From: a virus
Virus record (IMG/VR): IMGVR_UViG_3300033571_008792
Location: 1-25,848 of that record
DNA: 25,848 nt
Reading direction: 5' to 3' (one strand)
In this document: one piece after another, positions 8,727-15,525 of the stretch
Layout: each line of letters opens with the position of its first letter
Numbering within the stretch: the first letter of the stretch is position 1
Translations under genes and position numbers: made by a program
Notes under the pieces: generated by a model
What the model saw: the letters and a program-made list of their open reading frames with translations, nothing else
The model's database searches: none
Told to the model about the DNA's origin: nothing

Positions 8727-8729
8727 CCC

Positions 8730-9026
8730 ATGTCCGTCCTGCACTTCGCCCCCGGCGAGCTGAATGACCTGATCGTTGCCGAGCTTGTCTCTGGCCGCAA
8801 ATACGTGGACGCGCAGGAAAAAGCGCGTGAACGAGCGGCAGCGCAAGAAGCAGTTGCGGCACGCGGTCACAAAACGATTCCAGGACTTGGCAAACTCGCC
8901 ATTTCGCTTCCTCAACAAGAGTATTTCGATCTGATTGGCAAATACGGGAACGACTGTATGCATGACCGCGAGTTCTTGAAGGACTTGCAGAAGAAAGAAC
9001 CGCAGTTCAAAGTCGCTTCGCTATGA
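8730..9026 (+). CDS. Small virion or assembly protein, unknown
   Basis: This 98-residue protein is not recognised. It begins with hydrophobic and acidic residues (LHFAPGELNDLIVAELVSG), has a long charged Ala/Glu/Arg helix (about residues 27-45), then an IPGLGKLAISLPQQEYFDLI stretch and a basic C-terminus. It starts just behind the terminator and its stop overlaps the next start by ATGA, so it is coupled to the neck-like protein downstream. A head or neck role is plausible from position only. Confidence 0.7.
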   Translation: MSVLHFAPGELNDLIVAELVSGRKYVDAQEKARERAAAQEAVAARGHKTIPGLGKLAISLPQQEYFDLIGKYGNDCMHDREFLKDLQKKEPQFKVASL

Positions 9027-9934
9027 CGACAATTCCATACTCCGATTTGCTCGCACAGGTTGAAGCTCTCGCAGGCGCAACGCTGGCGACACCGGAGCGG
9101 AACCGCGTGAAGATTTTTGCCAACCGGCGAGCGCGATACGCTCACCGCGAGTGCGATTTTTGGCCGCATTTGCTTTACGTCGGGGAAGAGCGTATCGTGT
9201 CCGATGCGGGGCTTTTGCCAATCCAGCAAACCGGCTTGCAGGACATTGACAAGATCATCCGCATCCACGCGGAAGACCCGTTCAAGTCGCAAGCTGTTTA
9301 CGAATACACGGAGTATTACGAAGCGAACGGCGGCATTCAGATCACCGGATACACAGCGAGCGAATGGCCGCGCTCAAACTACACCGTCAGCGGCAGCATC
9401 AACCCAAACCTTTCAGGGTTTTACGAGTATTCCTACACCGATTCAATTGGTAACGACTACTACGCAAATTCTTCCAATTCAACGTTTGAGCTTATCGGTT
9501 CATACTCGTTGAGCGACGAAGTGATTAACCGATGGCTTCTCATCGACTCAAATTTCGACGGCTGGCAATCGGAGCTTGGAGTAACCACTCCTGACGAAGC
9601 TACGACTTGGGCAAATTTAGGTGGATCGACCGGAACGCCGGAATTTGAGCGGCATCCGCTTTATTCCGCCTTTATCACCTATCTCGCCAAGATTCCATCG
9701 ACCTACGGCGACGGAGACAGCGAGGAAAGCGACGTTCCAGAGCCATGGTTTGAATACATGGCGCAGGGGGCGTATGCCGACTGGCTCCGAAGCGACGGGC
9801 AGACCGAAAAAGCAATGGCGGAAGAAGCTATTGCGGTTGGACTGCTCAACCAGCAGCTTGAAAAGGTCAGCCGCTCCAACGGAAACCAAGTCATAACCCG
9901 CATGATGTCACACGGAACCAAACAAGCCCGATGA
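9023..9934 (+). CDS. Neck/connector-like protein with inserted beta module
   Basis: This 303-residue protein has an N-terminal part (residues 1-110) with a pattern seen in head-to-tail connector proteins of short-tailed phages: a helix with FANRRARYAHRECDFWPHLLYVGEERI, then GLQDIDKIIRIHAEDPF and a YEYTEYYEANGGIQITGY strand pair. The C-terminal part (about 210-303) resumes with HPLYSAFITYLAKIP and a helix GQTEKAMAEEAIAVGLL. Between them, roughly residues 120-205, lies an unrelated beta-rich module (TVSGSINPNLSGFYEYSYTD, later NRWLLIDSNFDGW) resembling small modules in phage surface proteins. It overlaps both neighbours by ATGA and sits between head and esterase genes. The connector role is a family-pattern inference, not proven. 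Confidence 0.62.
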   Translation: MTTIPYSDLLAQVEALAGATLATPERNRVKIFANRRARYAHRECDFWPHLLYVGEERIVSDAGLLPIQQTGLQDIDKIIRIHAEDPFKSQAVYEYTEYYEANGGIQITGYTASEWPRSNYTVSGSINPNLSGFYEYSYTDSIGNDYYANSSNSTFELIGSYSLSDEVINRWLLIDSNFDGWQSELGVTTPDEATTWANLGGSTGTPEFERHPLYSAFITYLAKIPSTYGDGDSEESDVPEPWFEYMAQGAYADWLRSDGQTEKAMAEEAIAVGLLNQQLEKVSRSNGNQVITRMMSHGTKQAR

Positions 9935-11097
9935 TTCTAGCACTTGGAAACATGCTCGGGAGAGCTGGAAGAGGTGGCAGCTACGGAGTCGCCCGCAACA
10001 TCGCATTCACCGGCGATAGCATCACGCGGCAAAACTCCACGGTAGTCACGCAGCTAGATGCGATTGGATACGCTGCATGGGCGCGTGCATTTGGTGGCAG
10101 CGTTTGGGATTTTGAACCAAACGGGTCTAGCGATTTGCTTTTTGCGACTAACGGATACACCTGCTTTCAAGTTGGCAGCGTTCACATCCCGCAGGTTCTT
10201 GCAAGCAACGCTGATACGTGCTTTGTTCACGCTGGCACTAACGACAGCGCCAACACGTCCGCCAATGTCGCCAACGAGCTTTTGCGCATTTGGTTGGAAC
10301 TTCGAGATGGAGGAATTACGCCTATTGCAAGCACGATTCTTCCCGTCACTGGACCAGCCCTTAAATCGGCGTGGATTGTTGCAACAAACGAGCTTATTCG
10401 GGCGGCAGCTCGCTCCAATAATATCCCGCTTTGCGATTGGACCAACGTCATTGACCTTGGAACAAACACGGGCGTAACCAATACGACATTTTGCCCGGAC
10501 GGATTGCACCCTGGACAAACTGGAGCGGCAGCACTTGGCCGGTTTTTGTCCGAGTTCCTTGCAACCAACTTTACGCTCAATTTCGACCCATGGTCGGCAC
10601 CCGGAACTCTTAAAACGAGAAACCCGCAATTTGCCGGAACCACCGGCAGCCCGCCGACTTCATGGCGAGCGCCTACCGTCCCGTCCGGCGGTACCCTCAA
10701 CTCGCAATCGTTGGTTGCTGATTCCGAAACCGGCGGAAATTGGTGGACGCTGGATGTTACCCAAGGGGCGGCAACTGGATTCTTTACCCTTACGCTCGAT
10801 TTCGTCGGCCAACCTTCGATCCTAAATCTGAGCTGTTACGCCATCATGGACGTAGAGGTTGTTTCAGGCACGTTTGCGACCGTTGGGCTACAAGGCCCAT
10901 CGTTTGCAACTGCTGTTTGGGACATCCAAGCAGGAAGCAGCACCAACGGAGCTGGACTGACTTCAAGTGATGGCGTTGTTACGCTTCGCACGCCTACGGT
11001 CGTGGTGAATTCGTCCGGCTACTACACCCCCGGCGTGAATTTCAAAGGCACCGGAGTCATCCGCGTCCGCCGCTCATCGTTCTATTCTGTTCCTTAA
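9931..11097 (+). CDS. SGNH/GDSL hydrolase, probable tail-associated esterase
   Basis: This 388-residue protein has a complete SGNH catalytic set: GDS (S30), a conserved glycine region near residue 75, GTND (N104) and DGLHP (D190, H193). SGNH enzymes remove acyl groups, often acetyl groups from polysaccharides. The domain ends near residue 212; the rest is a Ser/Thr/Gly-rich beta domain (about 215-388) that may trimerise or bind sugar. A phage protein of this design in the structural block is best explained as a tail spike or fibre that deacetylates capsule or O-antigen during attachment. It has no signal peptide, consistent with a virion part. It overlaps the connector gene by ATGA. A release function at lysis is less likely but cannot be excluded, because the lysis genes follow. 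Confidence 0.82.
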   Translation: MILALGNMLGRAGRGGSYGVARNIAFTGDSITRQNSTVVTQLDAIGYAAWARAFGGSVWDFEPNGSSDLLFATNGYTCFQVGSVHIPQVLASNADTCFVHAGTNDSANTSANVANELLRIWLELRDGGITPIASTILPVTGPALKSAWIVATNELIRAAARSNNIPLCDWTNVIDLGTNTGVTNTTFCPDGLHPGQTGAAALGRFLSEFLATNFTLNFDPWSAPGTLKTRNPQFAGTTGSPPTSWRAPTVPSGGTLNSQSLVADSETGGNWWTLDVTQGAATGFFTLTLDFVGQPSILNLSCYAIMDVEVVSGTFATVGLQGPSFATAVWDIQAGSSTNGAGLTSSDGVVTLRTPTVVVNSSGYYTPGVNFKGTGVIRVRRSSFYSVP

Positions 11098-11111
11098 CCC
11101 CCACATTGCCG

Positions 11112-11471
11112 ATGTTTCACACCATTGCAGATTCCGCCGGAATGTCCGAAAAGGTCATAATTTACACGCTGATTGCCGGACATGTCGTTACTTTAGTAAC
11201 GCTTGCAATCAAAGCAATGATTGACCAAGCGAACCGGGTGCAAGACCGGCTTGATGCAGAATCCAAGGCAAAGATTCTACTTGCTGAAGGCGCGGAAAGG
11301 GAGCGGCGAATCAAAGAGAAGATTGACGAAAACACGCGGATTTCAGAACGGGCATTTGATGCCGCCAATGGGCACAATGAGAAGATTGCAACACTGACGG
11401 AAGCAATGACACGCTCAGTCGGTGAAGGAATGAAAGACATCCACGTTACCATCGACCGCGAGGACAAATGA
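11112..11471 (+). CDS. Membrane/coiled-coil protein, probable inner-membrane spanin or holin
   Basis: This 119-residue protein has one transmembrane helix (about residues 15-36, VIIYTLIAGHVVTLVTLAIKA) followed by a long charged coiled-coil region (RVQDRLDAESKAKILLAEG and onward). That layout matches inner-membrane spanins (Rz type), whose coiled coil crosses the periplasm. The next gene, joined by an ATGA overlap, is a small lipoprotein, which strengthens the Rz/Rz1 reading. Some single-helix phage proteins of this look are annotated as holins, so that remains the alternative. Starts at TTG 11106 or ATG 11142 are possible; ATG 11112 is chosen because it keeps a short cytosolic N-terminus. Confidence 0.72.
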   Translation: MFHTIADSAGMSEKVIIYTLIAGHVVTLVTLAIKAMIDQANRVQDRLDAESKAKILLAEGAERERRIKEKIDENTRISERAFDAANGHNEKIATLTEAMTRSVGEGMKDIHVTIDREDK

Positions 11472-11677
11472 AAACGCTTGCCATTCTAACCTTGTTCCTC
11501 GCGTCCTGCTCGGTCGAAGAAGTGACCGTCACGGAGTCGAGCAAGGGCGGCACTGTCACCACGACCCGCAAAAGCCGCAAGGTTGACCAAGAAGCCTGGC
11601 GCATTGCGGAGATTGGAGCGGGCTACATCACTCGCCAAGAGATTGAAAAGCGTTACCGACCGCTTGACGAGAAATGA
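11468..11677 (+). CDS. Small outer-membrane lipoprotein, probable o-spanin (Rz1-like)
   Basis: This 69-residue protein begins with a lipoprotein signal: MK, a hydrophobic core and the lipobox LASC, giving Cys14 as the acylated first mature residue. The mature part has only 56 residues and no strong hydrophobic stretch. A small lipoprotein placed between a membrane/coiled-coil gene and the endolysin is the usual arrangement of the outer-membrane partner of a spanin pair, which fuses inner and outer membranes at the end of lysis. It is not especially proline-rich, unlike lambda Rz1. A GAGG sits four bases before the ATG. The lipoprotein call is strong; the spanin role is inferred from context and implies a Gram-negative host. 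Confidence 0.78.
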   Translation: MKTLAILTLFLASCSVEEVTVTESSKGGTVTTTRKSRKVDQEAWRIAEIGAGYITRQEIEKRYRPLDEK

Positions 11678-12318
11678 ACCTAATTGCCGAGTTCGCCGCA
11701 TACCTCGCGGGGCGCATCGGCGATGCAATTCTTCCACGACCCATGAACACGCCACTCATTGCCATCTGCGTCGGACATTCCCGCTTCATCGGAGCCAAGC
11801 GCGACGGCGGGGCTGTATCCGCTGGCGGGGTTTCCGAGTGGGTTTACAATCGCGACCTCGCCTTCACGATTGAGCGAATTCTGCGCGAGCGCGGCATCAT
11901 CGGGTTCGTCTGCGACAAATACGAGGGCAGCGGATACACCGATTCGATGCGCTGGGTCGCCAGCCACATCAAGGGCAAGCAAGCAACGTTGGCGATTGAG
12001 CTTCACTTCAACGCCGCGACCGGAACTGCCAAGGGGCATGAGTGGCTTCATTGGGGCACCAGCAAGGGCAGCAAGCTTCTTGCCGACTCCTTACGTGAGG
12101 CATACTCCAAAGCATTCCCTAGCGCCGTCTCACGGGGCAGCAAGGCCAAGGGCAGCGGCGAGCGTGGCGGGGAGTTCCTAAAGCTCACGCACTGCCCTGC
12201 GGTCATCTGCGAGCCGTTCTTTGGAGACAACCCGCAAGAATGGGAATTTGCCAGCACGCATCAGACTTCGATTGCGGAGGCGATCTGCGACGGGATCGAG
12301 GATTACCTCAAAGCTTGA
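11674..12318 (+). CDS. N-acetylmuramoyl-L-alanine amidase endolysin (Amidase_3)
   Basis: This 214-residue enzyme cleaves the bond between muramic acid and the peptide stem of peptidoglycan. The zinc-amidase pattern is complete: H35 in CVGHS, E55 in SEWVYN, H111 in IELHFNA, and catalytic E180 in ICEPFFGDN. It is a single catalytic domain without a cell-wall-binding domain, usual for phages of Gram-negative hosts. The first 24 residues precede the core and look amphipathic rather than like a signal peptide; an internal ATG at 11743 would remove them. ATG 11674 is preferred because it forms an ATGA overlap with the o-spanin gene. It is the last gene before the terminator at 12372. Confidence 0.9.
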   Translation: MNLIAEFAAYLAGRIGDAILPRPMNTPLIAICVGHSRFIGAKRDGGAVSAGGVSEWVYNRDLAFTIERILRERGIIGFVCDKYEGSGYTDSMRWVASHIKGKQATLAIELHFNAATGTAKGHEWLHWGTSKGSKLLADSLREAYSKAFPSAVSRGSKAKGSGERGGEFLKLTHCPAVICEPFFGDNPQEWEFASTHQTSIAEAICDGIEDYLKA

Positions 12319-12371
12319 CCAAGCTAGCTGGTTTTCCTTTGCGGCTGTAGCACTTGCTGGCGGTCAAGTTT

Positions 12372-12400
12372 TTCTGTCGTGTATGACAGAACTATTTTTT
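12372..12400 (+). terminator. Probable terminator after the lysis genes
   Basis: A perfect 7-bp stem pairs TTCTGTC (12372-12378) with GACAGAA (12385-12391) around a 6-base loop, then CTA and six T. The stem is A+T-richer and the T-run starts three bases late, so it is weaker than the terminators at 5955 and 8689. It marks the border between late and early genes. The rest of 12319-12458 holds nothing else I can identify. Confidence 0.65.
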
Positions 12401-12458
12401 CCACTTTTTCTCGCCAAGGCGGCGGGTCGGGAGGATTGTGCGGCTGTCAACCGACACA

Positions 12459-12629
12459 ATGAAACCGACACCAAAACAGCAGGCCGAGGACATCGTGGCC
12501 GAGGCAAAGAAGCGAGCCGAGAGCTACGGCTACACGGGCGAGATCGCCGCCCACTTCGTAATCGGCGCTCTCACCGTGCAGCTTGAGCTGGCGCTGACCC
12601 GCAAAACCCGAGCCACTGCCAAGCCATGA
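12459..12629 (+). CDS. Small helical protein, unknown
   Basis: This 56-residue protein starts MKPTPKQQAEDIVAEAKKR and looks wholly alpha-helical, with a mixed hydrophobic helix GEIAAHFVIGALTVQLELAL. It is not recognised. A GTG at 12438 in the same frame follows GGGAGG with only three bases of spacing, so a 63-residue form is possible; the ATG is preferred because its ACAATGAA context recurs at other starts here. It overlaps the next small gene by ATGA. Confidence 0.6.
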   Translation: MKPTPKQQAEDIVAEAKKRAESYGYTGEIAAHFVIGALTVQLELALTRKTRATAKP

Positions 12630-12718
12630 CAGTCCTAGCCGTCATCTTTTGCGTAGCGGCCGCCGAGGTTTTTGCACTCCTGATTTTCCGCGCTCTTGCG
12701 CACCGAAACGACCAATGA
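12626..12718 (+). CDS. Single-pass membrane peptide (30 residues)
   Basis: A 30-codon frame encodes a peptide that is nearly all one transmembrane helix (from VLAVIFCVAAAEVFALLIF) with a basic C-terminal end RALAHRNDQ. Both its start and its stop sit in ATGA overlaps with the genes on either side, which argues that it is translated. It could be a lysis accessory or membrane-effector peptide; no function can be assigned. Confidence 0.55.
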   Translation: MTVLAVIFCVAAAEVFALLIFRALAHRNDQ

Positions 12719-12960
12719 AACTGACCATTACCAACCCTCCAGTTGTGGAGGAGAATCCATCAATCATCGTCCGCACCAGCAAGCCCTCGGATGTCAAATA
12801 CGAGAGCGAGAACCGCCGCTACGACGGCAAGCTTGCTCGCGTGAATGTATCGAACGGATACGATCTAGCATTGATCCGAATGCTGCGCCACGGCATCGAC
12901 TATTTTGCTCCCTCAACCGGCAACGGCATCCTCGTCAAACCCGAACTCTTGATCCGATGA
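12715..12960 (+). CDS. Small phage protein, unknown
   Basis: This 81-residue protein starts MKLTITNPPVVEENPSIIVR and is predicted to be beta-rich at the N-terminus and helical in the middle (GYDLALIRMLRHGIDYF). No motif is recognised. It is linked on both sides by ATGA overlaps to small membrane proteins. Upstream extension to 12649 is open but would cross the neighbouring gene, so ATG 12715 is chosen. Confidence 0.65.
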   Translation: MKLTITNPPVVEENPSIIVRTSKPSDVKYESENRRYDGKLARVNVSNGYDLALIRMLRHGIDYFAPSTGNGILVKPELLIR

Positions 12961-13121
12961 AAGCAGACACCGCCCGATTCCTTGCATCCGCCGCCGTGGT
13001 TCTCTCCGTGGTCGCCATCGTCCTGCTGGCAGCCTCTGGTTGCCGCGACTTTGAAGCCTACGTGGCGACCGTTGGAGTCGCCATCATGGCAGGCTTCGTA
13101 GCCAAGACCCAGGACGTCTAA
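12957..13121 (+). CDS. Two-helix small membrane protein, candidate holin
   Basis: This 54-residue protein has a strongly hydrophobic helix at about residues 8-28 (FLASAAVVLSVVAIVLLAAS) and a second weaker one at about 36-49 (VATVGVAIMAGFVA), separated by a short polar turn CRDFEAY. Two-helix proteins of this sort include class II holins, which are usually somewhat longer (65-95 residues). No other clear two-helix holin is present near the endolysin. It could instead be a membrane protein with an early function. Its start is in an ATGA overlap. Confidence 0.6.
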   Translation: MKADTARFLASAAVVLSVVAIVLLAASGCRDFEAYVATVGVAIMAGFVAKTQDV

Positions 13122-13128
13122 CACCTTC

Positions 13129-13157
13129 GCCTAGTGGCAAGCCGGGGCCTAGTGGCA
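13129..13157. repeat. Tandem short repeat GCCTAGTGGCA
   Basis: Two exact copies of the 11-mer GCCTAGTGGCA occur at 13129-13139 and 13147-13157, 18 bases apart, in the gap before the helix-turn-helix gene. Each copy contains a GCC/GGC dyad. The pair could be a binding site for the downstream regulator, or chance in a short gap. Confidence 0.4.
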
Positions 13158-13186
13158 CGTCGCGCCTGTTCCCGTCAGGGGCTGGA

Positions 13187-13477
13187 TTGCTCGCGACACC
13201 CGGAAACTCTACAGACACCATTAAAACGACCAAGAAACAGACACAGTGCCAGCGGCTTCTCGCCTACCTGCGCAAGAACCGCAAGGGCATCACTACGATG
13301 GAGGCTTTCGAGCATCTCCGCATTACGTGCGTCCACAAGCGCATCGCGGAGATCGACGGATGCGAAGAGCATTGGATCACCGCTCAAAAAGGGCCGTCTG
13401 CCATGATTCGGATCGACCGCATCCGCGAAAAAACCGCATCTGGCGCGACAGTCACCCGCTACAAGCTCGCACGCTAA
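13187..13477 (+). CDS. Helix-turn-helix DNA-binding protein (HTH_39-like)
   Basis: This 96-residue protein carries a winged-helix pattern: TQCQRLLAYLRKNRKGITTM, then EAFEHLRITCVHKRIAEI, resembling the small phage HTH family in which Gln-rich residues open helix 1 and a rule of the form ITxxEA opens the recognition unit. It probably binds DNA and may regulate early genes or its own promoter; the direct repeat at 13129-13157 just upstream is a candidate site. There is no ATG; the TTG at 13187 is chosen because AGGGG lies five to six bases before it. The true start could be different. The C-terminal part (about 65-96) looks like beta strands. Confidence 0.65.
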   Translation: MLATPGNSTDTIKTTKKQTQCQRLLAYLRKNRKGITTMEAFEHLRITCVHKRIAEIDGCEEHWITAQKGPSAMIRIDRIREKTASGATVTRYKLAR

Positions 13478-13495
13478 TTTCCAGCACCGCAAAAT

Positions 13496-14020
13496 ATGGC
13501 ATCTCCAAAACAAGTCCCGAAACTATCAGGCAAAGACCTAGCTAGATTTGAAGCTAGCTTCATCAAGGCCAGCGAAACCGAATGTTGGGAATGGATAGCG
13601 GGTAAAAGGCCCGCTGGCTATGGCAAGTTTTGGATACGAAACAACGCTTTTGGGGCTCACCGCGTTGCTTTCTCTGTAAACTTTGGAGCCGTCCCGGACG
13701 GATATTCGGTTTGCCATCGCTGTGACAATCCGGGGTGCGTCAATCACCATCATTTGTTTGCAGCGACTCACGCAGAAAACATGCGAGACATGGCGATTAA
13801 AGGAAGAGCAATCAACCCGCGAAGGGACATCTTCATTTTGAACCCCGAATCAATCCTTCGCGGAGAACGTCACGGAAGCTCCAAATTGTCAGCCTTGGAC
13901 GTATTGGAAATTCGCAGACTCCGTGGAATAACCCCGCAAAAGCAAATTGCGGAAAGATTTAAAATTGCGCCGGGTCAAGTTTGCAGAATCCAGAAACGCC
14001 AACAGTGGGCCCACATCTAA
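13496..14020 (+). CDS. HNH (HNH_3-type) homing endonuclease
   Basis: This 174-residue protein has the HNH_3 pattern: HRVAF (H55), then VPDGYSVCHRCDNPGCVN (Cys73, His74, Cys76, Cys81, Asn83) and HHLFAATHAENMRDMAIKGR. The C-terminal part (about 125-174) is a small helix-turn-helix (SSKLSALDVLEIRRLRG, then KQIAERFKIAPGQV) that helps site recognition. Such genes are typically selfish invaders of phage genomes. It stands free, 18 bases after the HTH gene and before a 247-base non-coding stretch, and is A+T-richer than its neighbours. It is not related to the first HNH protein outside the metal-binding core. Confidence 0.9.
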   Translation: MASPKQVPKLSGKDLARFEASFIKASETECWEWIAGKRPAGYGKFWIRNNAFGAHRVAFSVNFGAVPDGYSVCHRCDNPGCVNHHHLFAATHAENMRDMAIKGRAINPRRDIFILNPESILRGERHGSSKLSALDVLEIRRLRGITPQKQIAERFKIAPGQVCRIQKRQQWAHI

Positions 14021-14267
14021 GCAAAAAACTTTGTAGCGCACCTTGATGCCGGACCTCTAGGGAGACAGCACCGGCACAAGGGAATCTTTCCGGCTCAATA
14101 AACGTGGTGACGCCGCCGGTCAACTTGCAACCTACGCGACAGCCGGAGAGACGGCAACTTTCCAAAACGAAGCGGCAGCGGCAAAATCAATCATCATGCG
14201 CGGCGTCCCCATTGGTCGCGCATGTAGAACGGGGATCACTTGCCGCTGCCCTTCACCTTTTACGACC
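14021..14267 (+). promoter_or_regulatory. Non-coding leader with nested inverted repeats before erf
   Basis: This is the largest gap in the window. An 11-bp perfect inverted repeat, GGCAGCGGCAA (14174-14184) and TTGCCGCTGCC (14240-14250), encloses an 8-bp perfect repeat CATGCGCG (14195-14202) and CGCGCATG (14217-14224). A shorter TGCCGG/CCGGCA pair lies further upstream (about 14047-14076). The arrangement could fold into a branched RNA leader for erf or be a protein-binding DNA site. The erf frame is open back to 14061 without a good start other than ATG 14196, so decayed coding sequence is an alternative. No convincing promoter is visible. Confidence 0.45.
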
Positions 14268-14981
14268 ATGAACGAACTAGCACAACCGGCCAACAGCGCC
14301 GTTTCAATCATCCAATCCGCGCTGGCAAACAACGTGGACCCGGCAACCCTCCGCGAGCTTCTTAGCGTTCGCCGCGAGTGGGAAGCTGACGAGGCGCGCA
14401 AAAGCTACAACCGAGCCATGACGGCTTGCCAGCAGGCGCTCCCTGTTGTGGTCAAGTTTAACGCGACGAACTCTCACACCAATAGCGATTACGTCCGGTA
14501 TGACGAGCTGATGCGCGTCTGCAAGCCGATCATCCGCAACCATGGAATCACTATCAGCTTTGGGGAGAAGCCTTGCGACCGCGAGGGCTTCATTCTGGTT
14601 GTCGCTATCGTCCGCCATGAGGACGGGCACGCGGAAGAGTTCCACCGCTTCGCTCCGATTGACAACGTCGGAGCAAAGGGGAATGCAACCAAGACGTTGC
14701 TTCATGGTTGCCAGAGCGCGATGAGCTACATGCAGCGAAAGCTGATTGAGTCAATCTTTGGAATCGCTGAAAGCGGCGAGGACGACGACGCCAACGCAGC
14801 CGGAACCGCCTACGTCACCAAGGAGCAAGCCGACGAACTAGCATCACTGGTCCGCAACACGCCCCAAGGCACGCTAGAAGCTCTCCTTGAGTGGGCGGCT
14901 TGCGACTCACTCACCGACATCCCGGCGAGCAAGTTCAACGGGGCGAAGAAGGCACTCACCGCAAAGCAGATCAAGCCATGA
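14268..14981 (+). CDS. erf: ERF-family single-strand annealing recombinase
   Basis: This 237-residue protein anneals complementary single strands during phage recombination and genome circularisation. The ERF pattern is visible: NSDYVRYDELMRVCKPIIRNHG (residues 72-93), a beta stretch ILVVAIVRHEDGHAEE, then KTLLHGCQSAMSYMQRKLIESIFGI followed by the acidic GEDDD. The length fits the family. ATG 14268 follows the CGACCATGAAC context; an in-frame ATG at 14196 would add 24 residues without family similarity. It overlaps the next gene by ATGA and works with the YqaJ exonuclease two genes downstream. Confidence 0.88.
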   Translation: MNELAQPANSAVSIIQSALANNVDPATLRELLSVRREWEADEARKSYNRAMTACQQALPVVVKFNATNSHTNSDYVRYDELMRVCKPIIRNHGITISFGEKPCDREGFILVVAIVRHEDGHAEEFHRFAPIDNVGAKGNATKTLLHGCQSAMSYMQRKLIESIFGIAESGEDDDANAAGTAYVTKEQADELASLVRNTPQGTLEALLEWAACDSLTDIPASKFNGAKKALTAKQIKP

Positions 14982-15217
14982 GCAACCAAGACGACGGAGG
15001 ACATGCGTTTCCAATTCCGGTTGGAGAACGCGAATTTTGGGATCGTGAATCAGATGGAAGCCCAAACGGCATGACTCTCCGCGACTACTTCGCGGCGGCG
15101 GCTTTACAAGGTTTGATGAACCAAGCGACCAATCATCGATCTATCCCAATCGAAGAAACGAAATATTGTTACTCAATTGCCGACGCCATGCTCGCCGCTA
15201 GAAAGGAGAAGGCATGA
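14978..15217 (+). CDS. Small conserved phage protein (GMTLRDYFA motif)
   Basis: This 79-residue protein has the pattern GGHAFPIP, then GMTLRDYFAAAALQGLM and finally SIADAMLAARKEKA. I know this pattern from many early regions of phages and prophages; its function is not established. It is overlapped by ATGA on both ends and sits between the two recombination genes, so it is part of that operon. No membrane segment or catalytic residue is evident. Confidence 0.8.
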   Translation: MSNQDDGGHAFPIPVGEREFWDRESDGSPNGMTLRDYFAAAALQGLMNQATNHRSIPIEETKYCYSIADAMLAARKEKA

Positions 15218-15525
15218 GAGCAAAGCACACACCCGGCCCTTGGTCGGTAAAGTCTGACCCATGCCATTTTGATACGCTTTCAAGCGTTGTTGGCGGAAGA
15301 GACAACGGGAAAGGATGGACGCCGCTGATGGTCGAGATTGGCGGATTGGCAAATGTTGACGAGCAGGAAGCGAATGCCCGACTTGTATCGGCAGCGCCAG
15401 ATTTGCTTTCAGCGTTGGAAGACCTTTACGAAGTTACGCCGGACAATGAAGGAGGGGTTTTAGGGGCGGCTTGCCGAATGGCTCGCTATGCAATCTCCAA
15501 GGCTACCGGAAAGGAAAATCCATGA
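15214..15525 (+). CDS. Small conserved phage protein (ANARLxxAAPDLL motif)
   Basis: This 103-residue protein begins with HTPGPW and contains EANARLVSAAPDLLSALEDL near residue 50-72, then a helix RMARYAISKATG. This combination is a recurrent signature of small phage early proteins with no established function. A clear AAGGAG precedes the ATG by five to six bases, unlike many genes here. ATGA overlaps join it to both neighbours, including the exonuclease downstream. Confidence 0.82.
   Translation: MRAKHTPGPWSVKSDPCHFDTLSSVVGGRDNGKGWTPLMVEIGGLANVDEQEANARLVSAAPDLLSALEDLYEVTPDNEGGVLGAACRMARYAISKATGKENP

Noticed and set aside
8076-8963. A 295-codon minus-strand open frame over the decoration protein and the next gene.
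   Set aside because: It would cover two plus-strand genes and the terminator between them; the product has no recognisable pattern.
14061-14267. Open upstream extension of erf including ATG 14196.
   Set aside because: The added residues do not resemble ERF N-termini and the stretch contains the nested inverted repeats; ATG 14268 has the usual start context. Decayed coding sequence remains possible.
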